Positions 1-10,103 of a DNA stretch of 47,204 nt are shown piece after piece. The notes beneath the pieces are model-generated. The model was not told the DNA's origin, did no database searches, and saw nothing but the letters and a program-made list of their open reading frames with translations. The stretch spans positions 1-47,204 of the forward strand of contig NW_025955270.1 of NCBI RefSeq assembly GCF_022376445.1, written 5' to 3'. Each line of letters opens with the position of its first letter. Position 1 is the stretch's first letter. The DNA comes from Fomitopsis serialis. Taxonomy: Eukaryota; Basidiomycota; Agaricomycetes; Polyporales; Fomitopsidaceae. Position numbers and translations under genes: made by a program.

Positions 1-210
1 TGCCGTCGAGGGTCGGGCCCGAAGCGTGCTCCCCATATCACAGTCTAAGAGGAGACAGGTCAGACGCCACATGCATGCGGAAGAGAGCAAAGACGCACGC
101 CGCCCAAATCTTCCGTAACGGACTTGTTGAATCTGGCGTAGAAACTGTCACTGCCTTTGCCCTTCCGCGACTCGGAGGGTACACCCTTCGCCACCAAGCG
201 CTTCTTAGCC
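1..210 (-). CDS. Hypothetical small basic protein, partial
   Basis: I do not recognise the family. The start ATG is at 208-210 on the minus strand and the first exon (99-210) encodes 37 residues beginning MAKKRLVAKG, rich in Lys, Arg and Ser. A good 54 nt GT-AG intron (45-98, donor GTGCGT, a CTGAC branch site, acceptor CTTAG) keeps the frame into a second exon that runs off the left edge. Reading through the intron instead gives an early stop. A TATA-like box lies about 80 nt upstream. The rest of the gene is outside the window, so function cannot be judged. The intron and promoter make this more likely a real gene than a chance ORF. Confidence 0.45.
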
Positions 211-288
211 ATTCCGCGCAAGTATAGGAGGGAAAAGAGGACGCGACTGTAGAGGGATCTGTCCCATCTTCGTTCGCTCAGAGTGGGT

Positions 289-296
289 TTATAAAG
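289..296 (-). promoter_or_regulatory. TATA-like box of the left-edge gene
   Basis: On the minus strand the sequence reads CTTTATAAA, about 80 nt upstream of the ATG at 210. The placement suits a fungal core promoter. Confidence 0.4.
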
Positions 297-997
297 AAAG
301 AACCCGGGTGAGTGGCGTCCGCTGTGGCCCGTCGCCGCCGTTAAGATGAATAAAAGGGGCACTGTGAGGAAACGTATCTTTAGCCTCGAGGCTGGGCTTT
401 CGCACACGTTGCCTTCCTCACTAAGCGGAGAGAGGGGCGACTGCCTTTCTAGGGAATGATCCACCGCCGCCACGCAGTTCTGCGAAGGTGCAGACAATAC
501 AAGTCGCCAGATATGGCAATTGTGGGTCCTGGTCGACTCCTCGTGTGGCACAGCCTGCCGGCCAAAGCGTGCTGTTCCTTATGTTCCGTTGTCGGAGATA
601 GGGACTGTCAAGCGTTCTTGCTCTGTGGACCATCAAGAATGGTAAGTTGAAGTGCGGGGTGCCGGAGGCGCGGTGTCAGGCCATCGTAGAGTTCGTCCAT
701 GTGCTGTCCGAGAAGCCCCTCCTAACCTGCCAATGCGAACATCAGCGCAGGTATATCAGTGGGAGGCTGCGTAGACGGTAGGTCTTGTAGGACAAATCTG
801 CTCCATATGCTCCATATGATCGCACTGGAGCGACGCCTTTGTGGAAGGAAGCTGGTGGCACGGCTGCCATGGGCAACAATGCTAGATCAGAATGGCAAGT
901 CAAGGCGTTGTTTCATTGTCCTGTCGAACGCATGCGAAGGTCTCGGCTTGCGTCTACAAGCGAAGTCATCAACGAAAACATGTGGTCCAGAACGGTA
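297..997. other. Intergenic, no gene seen
   Basis: Several short overlapping ORFs exist, but none has a coherent exon series, promoter or family resemblance. I see no RNA gene here. Confidence 0.5.
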
Positions 998-1209
998 CTG
1001 TATCGGCGGATCTCGGCCGGACATGGTACTCGGTCAGTCGAGTGCTGTGGGCTCATTCCTCAAGTTAATCATAAGAAAAACATATCAGCAGGTAGAGAAG
1101 AATTTTTAGAGTCAACTGGTATGTGTAATTTGTTACAAGACTGGGAACTGAGCCTACAGCACTCGACTGACCGAGTACCATGTCCGGCCGAGATCCCGGC
1201 CCGATACAG
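998..1209. repeat. 212 bp inverted-repeat (MITE-like) element
   Basis: Two arms of about 60-65 bp (998-1059 and 1143-1209) are reverse complements, with a small indel near the outer end and a few mismatches. About 83 bp of AT-richer loop separates them. The outer termini read CTGTATCGG...CCGATACAG and a TA dinucleotide lies immediately outside each end (996-997 and 1210-1211), as expected of a Tc1/mariner-type TA target duplication. No transposase is encoded, so this would be a non-autonomous element. An alternative is a simple local inverted duplication. Transcription of either strand would give a long hairpin RNA. Confidence 0.7.
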
Positions 1210-1452
1210 TATGCTTAGGCCCGTCGAGTTTGCAAGCCGGTGGCCACTTACCTCTTGCACCAAAAGAGTGATGCTTGCATTTGAGATGACCACTGGGAGG
1301 GGCGAGTCATGTCACTCGCGTCTGCTCGACATTGTGTAGTAGGTATTGAGTAGGTAGGATGACATCAGAAGAAAGATGACGTCCACCTCTCTGCGTGCTG
1401 AGTGTTGTACTCTGAGGTCAGAGAAACGGGTAACTTCAAAGCCAGCGCCAAG

Positions 1453-1571
1453 AAAATAAATATTGAGACCCGTAGGTCTACCACTCCGGGAAAGCGTGTC
1501 ATCCTTGTGCAGGGCCATGCTAATCTTCTCTGTATCATTCCAATTTTTTCGTATGTCACCCCGAAGGGGAC
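1453..1571 (-). pseudogene. U6 spliceosomal RNA, degenerate copy
   Basis: The minus strand carries a U6 snRNA: the 5' stem-loop with a TTCG tetraloop, the ACAGAGA box (GATACAGAGAAGATTAGC), the U4/U6 pairing region and the 3' hairpin ending in a T-run. Compared with the two other copies here (16950-17070, 26538-26657) it has lost one C from the run after CATGG and has C>T just before the ACAGAGA box. Its upstream element is also changed: the ATGCAA at -45 reads ATGCAC and the TATA-like site is altered. About 50 bp of 5' flank is shared with the copy at 17 kb, so the duplication included the promoter. Damage in RNA and promoter suggests a pseudogene; expression is not excluded. Confidence 0.8.
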
Positions 1572-1820
1572 ATCTGTTGTAGACTGACTGAAAGGACACA
1601 GGACGCAGTTGTGCATTTGGCGCGACCCGCGGGCATGGGCCCTGGAGGATGGCGCGTCGGGCTGAACACGTGCGTCGCGCGGTCACGGTCCCGATTTGGA
1701 TGGTGGCCGGCGGACGCGCTCCGGCGAGGATGACAGCAAGTTGGACAGCGCGCCGCCGACGCCGGGCATGACGCACGCGCACCGCACGCTTGGTGACGGC
1801 GGCTGACAGGCGTCGCGCGG

Positions 1821-1827
1821 TATATAA
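1821..1827 (+). promoter_or_regulatory. TATA box of the His/Asp-repeat secreted protein gene
   Basis: A consensus TATATAA lies 187 nt upstream of the ATG at 2008, in a pyrimidine-rich leader typical of strongly expressed fungal genes. Confidence 0.6.
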
Positions 1828-2007
1828 GACGAAGTCGGTGGTTCGTATTCTGCCCGCCCTCTTGCCTTCTCCTCCACCCCCGCTACTCTTTCAGACCCAG
1901 GTGGTCTTGCTGTCGTATTGCTATCGCACTTCTAACGCGACCGGATCGCACATTCTCTCTGCACACTTCATCTCATTCCTTGCCCACATCAGTCTTAGCC
2001 CTCCACC

Positions 2008-4784
2008 ATGGTTGTCCTTAAGCGTCCCTTCACCCTCCTGGCTGCCCTCACTACTATCGCGGCGGTGTCGATCATTCCGACATCTGTCGAGGGCGCCGTA
2101 GTGCCCGTGGACTACAAGGAAGCTGAACCGAGCGCGAGCACCGCGGACGCTCATCACTCGGCCCATGGTCATACCTTGACGCAGACCGAATCCGCCGACC
2201 AATCTCGGTCGACGAGTGCGGAGGATAGCAAAACCGGGAAGGGACAGAGGGAGCAGCAGCCGGTCCTTCCTTTGCCAGTACCTCACTCAAGTAACGAGAA
2301 GAACTCGCAGGACGTCGCGGGTGATGCGGGAACTCATCACAAGGACAAGGTGTGCCAACCTGTATCATCTAGTCGCAGTAGTACTGACATTCTGAACGCC
2401 CAGCGCGGCGTATGGGATGAGTCTGACTCTGCTCAACATGTCGGACTCGCCTGGCTCGCAAGTCGCGACGACTCTGTCAAGCACAACATCGACGTAACGC
2501 GTACCCCTGGCAAGCGTCACGACCACGACCACGATCGTCATCACGGCGAAGTCATCGTCAACGGAGATCACGACGATGTGCATCGTCGTACGGTCAATTC
2601 CCGTCTCCGTAGTCGCTCGCCCGATGATATCGCCCATGTTGAAGGCGGCGCGCTTCCTCACCTTCTTCCAGACCAGGGCCTTGGTCGTCGTTCCCCGCAT
2701 GACCGTCACCGCGACAAGGTTGTCGTTAACGGACATGATGACCACGTCCATGTTCGGCGCTCCGTCCATGCGCGTCGTTCGCCACGACATCATCATGACC
2801 ATGACCGCGACCGTCATGACGCAGTCGTAGTCAACGGGAGCAACGACAATGTACACGTCCCCCGTTCGCCCCACGATCACGACGACCGTCATGGTCGGCA
2901 GAAGGTTGTGGTCAATGGCGACGATGATCACGTTGACGTCCACCACCGGAGAGCTGACGTTGATCCCTCTGTCTACGTCTCGGGCAACAATGGCTCGCCG
3001 TCCATAGCTGCACATATTATGGGTCGTGATGGGCAACAGACGGTTGGCGTACCAGGGACAATCGATATCATGGTGAGTGCTTCTATCTTTGGTCGAGGCA
3101 TATTTCGTAACGACACTTCATTCAGAGCGAGGATCCTAGCTCAGAGAACGCACTGAAGATCGCTTCCTTGGTCCTGTCAGCGCCGACCAATAGTACAACT
3201 ACTGGTGGCAACTCGACTGCGTCCAGCTTCGTCTTGAACGCTTCTGGTTCAGCCCACACTCAGATGTACCTCGTGGCTACTCCGGATGCAGGCAACTCGA
3301 CGTCGTCCGGAGACTCTACCTCTTCTGACAACTCGACAACCACCGATCCGTCTTTTATCGCGGTTGTGATGCAAATCCCTGTGTTCGATGCTGCGACTGC
3401 TCAGATGGACTCGTATTGTGCTACGTTCGACCCGAACCCGCCGGCACCGTCTCCCCTGACTGTCGAGGAGTGCATGGCCAACAACACCGCTGGTGGAGAG
3501 CACAAGAGTCAGATCTTTGCTTACGAGCCAGCTACCGGCGTCCTCCGACCGATGTGGTCTGTCAATGGCTCGGCCTTAGACTCAGATGGCAGTATCTCTG
3601 GTTCAAACAACCCAACGGCGATGTCTAGTAGCTCGACTTCTTCAGCCTCCGGTTCCACCGCTTCTGCGACGACAACGACGAGCGCGGCGCCCACAGGGAC
3701 GAACCTGGCTCAGGACATCGTGAAGAACTTGGAGGAAGACTGGACGGAGGCGACGACGCCACCGTCTCGCATGTCTTCGGCGAAGATCTATGACGTGAAC
3801 CCGATTTCCCAGGCGAAGAACGTCACGCTCGTGTTCACGCCTGCGGCGCCGATGGTTGCGCCGGCGGTCTCGGGCCCTCTCAGAACGGTGGCGCCAGCCT
3901 CGACGGATGATGATGATGGCGACGGTGATTACGGCGATGCTGGCGACGACTCTGGCGACGAGGACTCTGGTGATGACTTGGGCGACGATGACGGCGATGG
4001 CTCGGACGATGACGACGATGACGACTCCTCTTCTGTAGACGACTCTGCGGACGACTCTGGGATGGACGGCTCAAACTCAACGTCTTCAACGGCTACCGCG
4101 TCGATGGGTGTCTTCTCTAGTCCAGCGGCTAAGGTCGCGTCGGTGTCTTCGTCTGTGGCTACCTCGTCTTCAAGTGATACAGCCACTCCCACTGTGCTTA
4201 GGGTTGTCACGGCCACGGCAACGTCGACGGACTCCGCGGCTATGAGCTCTGCGACTACTTCAGCTCAGGACCCTAGTCTCGCCGTGGAGGTGTACGAGCC
4301 TATCGCGTCGATCTCGGTGTCCCTCGGTGTGTCGGTATTGGGCTCAAGCGCCTCGACGGTGTCGACGACGGGCTCAAACAGCGCAGCTGCCTCTTCGTCA
4401 ACCTCGAGCAGCACGACTACGACTACCTCTGCGTCGGACTCAAGCAGCGCGACTACCTCTGCGTCGGACTCAAGCAGCGCGACTGCCTCCGCGACTGACT
4501 CGAACAGCGCGACCGCCTCCGTGACCGACTCTAGCAGTGTGGCTGTTTCGACGACGGACTCTAGCAGTGCGACCGCCTCTGGGACGGACTCCTCCAGCTC
4601 GGCGACGGCTACCGACTCTTCTTCTATCGTCGCCCGGTACAGGATGCTCGTGGATCAGAGCAGCGCCATGGGCACGAACTCGACGAGTACGGCGAGTACA
4701 GGCCCCGCGGAGATGACCGGGCTTGTTGGGAAGTTCCGGGAGGGCACTGTGTTTCCGGGCAACAAGGGCTGGGTGCAGGCTTGA
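2008..4784 (+). CDS. Secreted His/Asp-repeat, Ser/Thr-rich protein
   Basis: Two exons (2008-3072, 3126-4784) joined by a 53 nt GTGAGT...TTCAG intron in phase 0 give 907 residues. Residues 1-30 look like a signal peptide ending near SVEGA. Residues 171-315 hold four imperfect repeats: a His/Asp/Arg-rich run, then VVVNG (VIVNG in the first), then an Asp/His/Val stretch. Several are bounded by dibasic KR or RR sites. The second exon begins with a conserved-looking globular part with two Cys (about residues 365-490), then a linker, a strongly acidic Asp/Ser run (nt 3903-4030), and a long Ser/Thr repeat region (nt 4370-4620) that would be heavily O-glycosylated. No C-terminal GPI signal is seen. 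A cell-wall or extracellular role is inferred; I cannot name the family. His/Asp clusters could bind metal. Confidence 0.9.
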
Positions 4785-5110
4785 GATGGGAATGTAGTTG
4801 GAGAGAATGTTTTGGTCGAGCACATCACTACCCAACGTTCCTTGACGTTGTTTCTACAATATGATTTATTAATCGGGCTGAACTTGCGTTTGTCAGTGCG
4901 CGGCGTAGAATAACGAGTGCTCCGTGCACCACGCGACTGGAGGTCGTGCTCGATGGCTCTGTCATGACGCGGGATGCTCTGTCAGCCATGCGAAGATGCG
5001 CCACGAAGCCGCATACTGACGCACGCCTCGGCTGCCACCAACGCTACCTACCGTCGCGCAGGAGAGCGGCGCATCTCACTCTCCTGCACTGACAAGCAAA
5101 CCTACCTACA
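4785..5110. other. Intergenic between two plus-strand genes
   Basis: Holds the 3' flank of the secreted protein gene (an AT-rich patch at 4858-4872) and the promoter of the next gene. No further coding or RNA signal seen. Confidence 0.5.
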
Positions 5111-6229
5111 ATGACAGGTGAGCCAGTCCCGTCTGGCTTGCTGCACTCGTCGCCGGCGCTGATGCCGTGGGTTCGACCCAGGTCTCACCGCACTCATCCT
5201 CGGCGCCACTGGCGCCACAGGCAAGGTTCTCCTCCAGGAGCTGCTCGCGTCGCCCCAGTATTCGAGCGTGTCCGAGTACGGCAGGCGCGTCACGGCCCCA
5301 GAGAAGATCACTGCGGGCAACGACAAACTCGAGCAGAAGACGATCGACTTTGAAAAGCTCGAGGACGCGGGGCTGAAGGACAAGAAGTGGGACGTCATCT
5401 TCATAACGTACCGTGTTTCCTCTCCTGCGAGTGGGAGTGTCCTCTGAACGTACGTGGGCGTGTTTGCAGGCTTGGGACGACCCGCAAGGCCGCAGGCAGC
5501 TTGGAGGCGTTCGAGAAGATCGACCGAGAGTACGTGACGCGCCCTTCCCGCGCATCTCGTCGTCGCTCGCACTTATACACACCGTGTGCCCCCGAACGAA
5601 TCGCAGATACGTCGTGAACGCCGCCCGCCTGGCCAAGTCGGATGACCCTGCACAGAAACAACGCCTCATCTACCTCTCGAGCGGGGGCGCCAACCCCGAC
5701 TCGTACTTTCCCTACATGAGGTCCGTCTCGTCCACCGGTCGTGCGTCCGCGCTGACCCCTGTGCTTGTATTTCTGACTGCTGTAGGAGCAAGGGCCTGAC
5801 TGAACTGGCTCTCGCGGATCTGGGGTACAACGACACGATCGTCTTCCGGCCGGGAGCGCTTGGTGACGCGGAGCGTCCGACCCACAGGGTCGTCGAGACA
5901 GTCAGTTTGTACGTCGCAGCGTTCGACTGTCCGCGCCGTGCTGGTTCTGCATCGACTGATCCTGACCGTGGACAGCCCTGTAATCAAGGCGATGTCGAGG
6001 TTCATCCCCAGCCTGTACATGCCGGTACGCTCTCCACCGTCTCCGCCATAGTTCTGGTGCTCACGACACGCCGTAGGTACCGAAGCTTGCGAAGGCGCTG
6101 CGTGCCGTTGGCGAGAAGGGCACGGAAGGCATCCCGGCGGAACGCGTGCAGAAGATGGGCGCGGAGAAGGCACCGTGGAGCCTCCTCGACAACAACAGCA
6201 TCCTCGCCATCGCCGACGCCTTCAACTGA
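5111..6229 (+). CDS. FMP52: FMP52-like NAD(P)-binding protein (TIP30/HTATIP2 family)
   Basis: Seven exons (5111-5117, 5182-5407, 5470-5529, 5607-5720, 5786-5908, 5976-6024, 6077-6229) sum to 732 nt, a 243-residue protein in uninterrupted frame. The first exon is only 7 nt. The N-terminus carries the Rossmann nucleotide-binding loop GATGATGK, followed by the family-typical TLGTTRKAAGS stretch, DREYV, a strand ending in YLSSGGA, and the catalytic-type Y-x3-K (YMRSK). Length and motif order match fungal FMP52, a short-chain-dehydrogenase-like protein of the mitochondrial outer membrane in yeast. The physiological substrate is not known from sequence. Introns are short with good GT-AG ends. Identification is firm at family level. 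Confidence 0.93.
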
Positions 6230-6415
6230 TACATCCTGTATACAACTACACAGACGCATCCGCACGATGTACATTATGCATGTATAACTTAATGGCTTCG
6301 GGTCCTCATATTACCCCTTAAGTCGCTGATCTCCGGCCCGTTTATCATACCACCTTCAGACTGAGTGCGAGCAGGCCAGATGCGGGTGCAGCACCCGACG
6401 CGAGATGCTCGGGGC

Positions 6416-8617
6416 TCAGGACGAGGTCAGGTACGGCGCGCACACGCTCGCGTTGTTATAGTCCGCCGGGTCCTTGGTGAGGTAGCCCAGGTTCACGCCC
6501 TCGATGTACGACCTGCGTCCACGATCAGTTCTCCGGGCCGTCACAGAGAGCGTGATGGTCGACCTACCATTGTCGCGAGAGGTTCCCCGCCGTCTCCGAC
6601 TGCTCGACCTTGAAGTTCCAGAACTGCATCGCAACCCGCCCGTCAGTACCCGACGCGCTCAGAACGCCCCGCCCCCCGAGTGGGGTGGCGGAAGAGGCCA
6701 CTCACGATCCAGCCCTGGCCCTGGCTGTACGCGCGCTTCTGCGCGTCCGCCCACATGTACAGGAACTCGTCCGTCGCGTCGAACTGCGTCGGCAGCCCCC
6801 ACTCGCCGAACCAGAGCGGCGTGTCGCCGAGCGCGGCGTCCGTCTGCACGCGGTTCAGGTCTGCAGTAACAGAGACCGTCAGTTCATTCAGGCGGAAAGT
6901 GACGGTGGGGTGTACGCACTGCAGATGCTTTCCAGGTAGGCGGTCGGGTTCGCGGCGGCGACACCCTAGGAGACACAGGTCAGTCGGGAGGGGTCGGAAG
7001 TGAGACGACGAGGGAGACGTACGCCGTAGCTGTAGTACAGGTGGTTGTCGTACCCCTGCGGGCCGATGGCCGCGTCCGCGGGGTTCGGCGGGTCGTCATA
7101 CTGCCAGTTGACGTCCATGAACCTGCGCACGCCGCCGGGTCCGAATCAGCCCTGAGCACCCCCCTCACGAACGAGCACTCACGTCGTGAGCAGCGACGTC
7201 CTGTCCACGCCGCCGCCGAGGCCCGTGTCCAGCAGCGCGGGCACGCCGAGCTGCACGGCGAGGTCGACGAGGATCGGCGCGGCTGCGGCGAGCGCGTCGC
7301 GGACGTCCGCGTTGAAGACCGTGGACGCGTCCGCGATCTGGCCGAGCGCCGCCGTGAAGTTGCTCGTCGTGATCTCCGCGCCGAGGCTCAGGCCCGCCAC
7401 GGGGATCCCGAGCGTGAGCTCGACCGCGCGCACGACGTCGACGAAGTTCTTCTGGACTGGGGGCGCGGGGAGGGCAGGGCGTCAGTCTGCTGCCAAGTCG
7501 GAAGTGGGATGTGGTAGGGAGGGACGTACAGGTGCCGTAGTTGGGGGTTTGGGCTGCGTCCGTGGTGGGCTCGTTCACGGCTTCGATCGCGAAGACGGAG
7601 TTGAAGGCGGGGTCGAGGTGGACGAGCGAGGTCATGACTGCTGTCCAGACCAGGGCGCGTTGGTAGTTGTACTCGGTCTAGCGGCATGCCGTGAGCTGCG
7701 TGCTCAAGGGCGTTCCGTGGATCGGGCGACTCACGTAGAACTGGACGTTGTCCGTGCAGCTAACGGCCCGCGTTGGGGACGATCAGCGCTAGGGAGGTCA
7801 GGAATCAGGATTGGCACGTACTTTCCGGTGAACGACTGTTCCGCGGTTTGCACGCCGGGCAGCGCGTGGTGGTCGAGGATGACTTGGATGCCAGCGTTGG
7901 CGAGCATCTGGACACCTTTTTGCTGAGGTCGGATGGATATGAGCATAGCCCAGTATGCTTCAGAGTGCAAACAACCCACCAGGTAGACGATACCACTTTC
8001 CGGATAGAACTCAGTGGTGCGGTCAACCAAAGGCTCTACGATCCAGTAGCCAAGCTATGTATGCATATTGTTCCAGCATGCTACACACAGTAATTGATAG
8101 TAACACTCACTGGGATGCGGACAGTGTTGATTCCGTCGGCGACGAGGGTATTCACATCGTCTTGTGTGAACCATGTCGTCCTTAACCAAGTAGCGATCAG
8201 GACATGTACTCCGCCAGTGCATTGTGGTCCGTGGAAGGCCATACGCACCAGTGCTGTGCAAACTCCCGATTAGCTGTATCCTGCCCATATGCCTTCGTAT
8301 ATGCCCTAGTCAGGCGACGTTCATGTCAACTCATAACTTGAGCATGGTTCAGCTTCGGAGCACATACCACTCAGACTGGATGCACGTCGAGCAATCATCG
8401 CAAATCGACCCTCCCATGGACGCCCACTCTCCCGGAAGCATCCACGGCTCCAAGACCAACCTGCCAAACGCGTCAATCGCGCATCCGACGCGTCGCATAC
8501 AGCGCACCACGCGTACCAGCCGCCAACGTTGACGCCGTATATCTTGTCGGGCAGGCTCCCCGCAACTACAGCCCGTGCAGACGCAAGCAGCGCGGCGAGA
8601 CCCAAGAGCGAGCGCAT
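6416..8617 (-). CDS. Secreted glycoside hydrolase family 5 (exo-beta-1,3-glucanase-like)
   Basis: The minus-strand gene starts at 8617 with a signal peptide (MRSLLGLAALLASARAVVAG) and ends with TGA at 6416-6418, in about eleven exons. Family landmarks in order: YGVNVGGW, LVLEPWMLPGEW, a Cys-rich CDDCSTC segment, DGINTVRIP, LGYWIVEPLVDR, ILDHHALPG, the acid/base Glu in AVNEP (7568-7579), DNHLYYSYGG, the nucleophile Glu in WFGEWG (6796-6810), and WIFWNFK near the end. This is the GH5 arrangement of fungal exo-1,3-glucanases that act on cell-wall or storage beta-glucan. Between about 8185 and 8372 the exons cannot be joined so that the expected HWxTWFTQ segment is kept in frame. The simplest in-frame model skips a 32 nt candidate exon. 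A hidden intron or a base error is possible. A TATA-like site is near 8670. Confidence 0.92.
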
Positions 8618-10103
8618 CGTGCCGGTGCGTGGGGACTGCGTTCACGGTCCCCGTCCACCGAGACACGGCCCTTATAACCGTGCCGGCATGAAACAGGCCT
8701 CCGTCCGAACACCGCTGGGTGGAGGCTATTCTCGTAAACGCGTTGCTTCCCGTGATTGGCTGGGTCCGTCGCGCCGGAGACGAGAAAAGGGTGGGCAAAC
8801 GGGTTACGGCGCGGCGTGTACCGCCAGTGGGCATGGCAATTGGCTGGCGGGGCGTTCAGTACGGGCGAGCATCAGAAAATCATGCCCAGGCACCTGTCAT
8901 GGGTCCAAGCTATGTTGATCCAGCTAAAGCACGCCCATTTGCGTATGATGAACACTTGAAATGGGCGGCGGTCAGAGCACACATCGCGCTCCGTGACGCT
9001 CGCCGCGGTCGCACGAGGCGTGGAGGACGGGTCAACTGACCGCGTCGACGCGTGTCTTCCGCGCTTGAAATACGACCGTGGACAGCGCTGGGCCTTTTCC
9101 TGTGTAGCTTCCACAGCTCTGCGCGACCTGTACGGGTTTCACGAGAGACAGGCGGAACGTAATATACCGCGATTTTGCCAGACACTGCCCAACGATGCAG
9201 CTCGTGGATTGCTGCAGACAGACTCGGAACATAGCATCGGACGACCCATAATACCAGACTAGGACCTCGAAGTCGGTTATTGACACATTACTGCGAGCCT
9301 GCGACTAGGAATTCGGTGGTTCAGCACGAAGTGGATGAGAGCAAGGTCGGTGTAGATGCAAGCGCCCTGTCGATGTCGAAGAAGAATCAAGTCGATCGAA
9401 CTTGATCATGATGCGGCGGCAGCGTTACAATGTATACATTCTCTGGGTGAACGCACCTCTCCTCCACAAAGTGTCGTGCAACGTCGGACCAACTGGCAAG
9501 GTCACCTCGTCCTCCTGCAGCTTGAAGCCCCGACTCCTAGGTACACCCGCCCTAACCGCGTACGGAGTAAGCTTCGATGCGGCCACTGCATAACCGCAGG
9601 GACGGGCACGAGGATTGTCACTGCTAATTCAGAAGGGAAAGAAGGCGGCTCCTGTGCGCAAACGGTTGTTCGTTACGTAGCCAGCGTCCCTGTGCAGCAG
9701 TCCTCCTTCCGTATATATCCCCGTAATTGTCCTCGAGGAGGGTCAACCATATGATCTGAAGGCACAGAAGTCAATGCAGGAACCCTGAGCTCTACCCCAG
9801 TGAACCAGATAGGTAGAGAGTTCTCGTAAGCGGCAGGGATGGTCGTTCTTGACCGGGCATGTCGGGTGTAGAGTTCCCATTCGTATGGATCCGGAGAAGC
9901 CTCACCGCGGGTTTTCCAGTTACCAAGTCAGGCGATGGAGGAGCCGGGGTATAACAGTGTGACGGGGCATCCGGCAGCCCACGGAAACCACGAAGCCCTT
10001 CGAGCAAGGTCACGGTCAGTATCTTATACGTCGGTTGCTGCACGATCTACCGAGCGCAGTCCACAGACGAGGCGAAAAATACAATATGGACACAAAGACG
10101 GCC
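8618..10103. other. Intergenic, about 1.5 kb, no gene supported
   Basis: The left side is the promoter of the glucanase gene. The rest has short ORFs in all frames with no splice-consistent chain, motif or RNA gene I can recognise. It ends at the stop codon of the acyltransferase gene. Confidence 0.5.

Noticed and set aside
5171..5185. tRNA-like GGTTCGACCC box
   Set aside because: It lies in the first FMP52 intron and no cloverleaf can be drawn around it.
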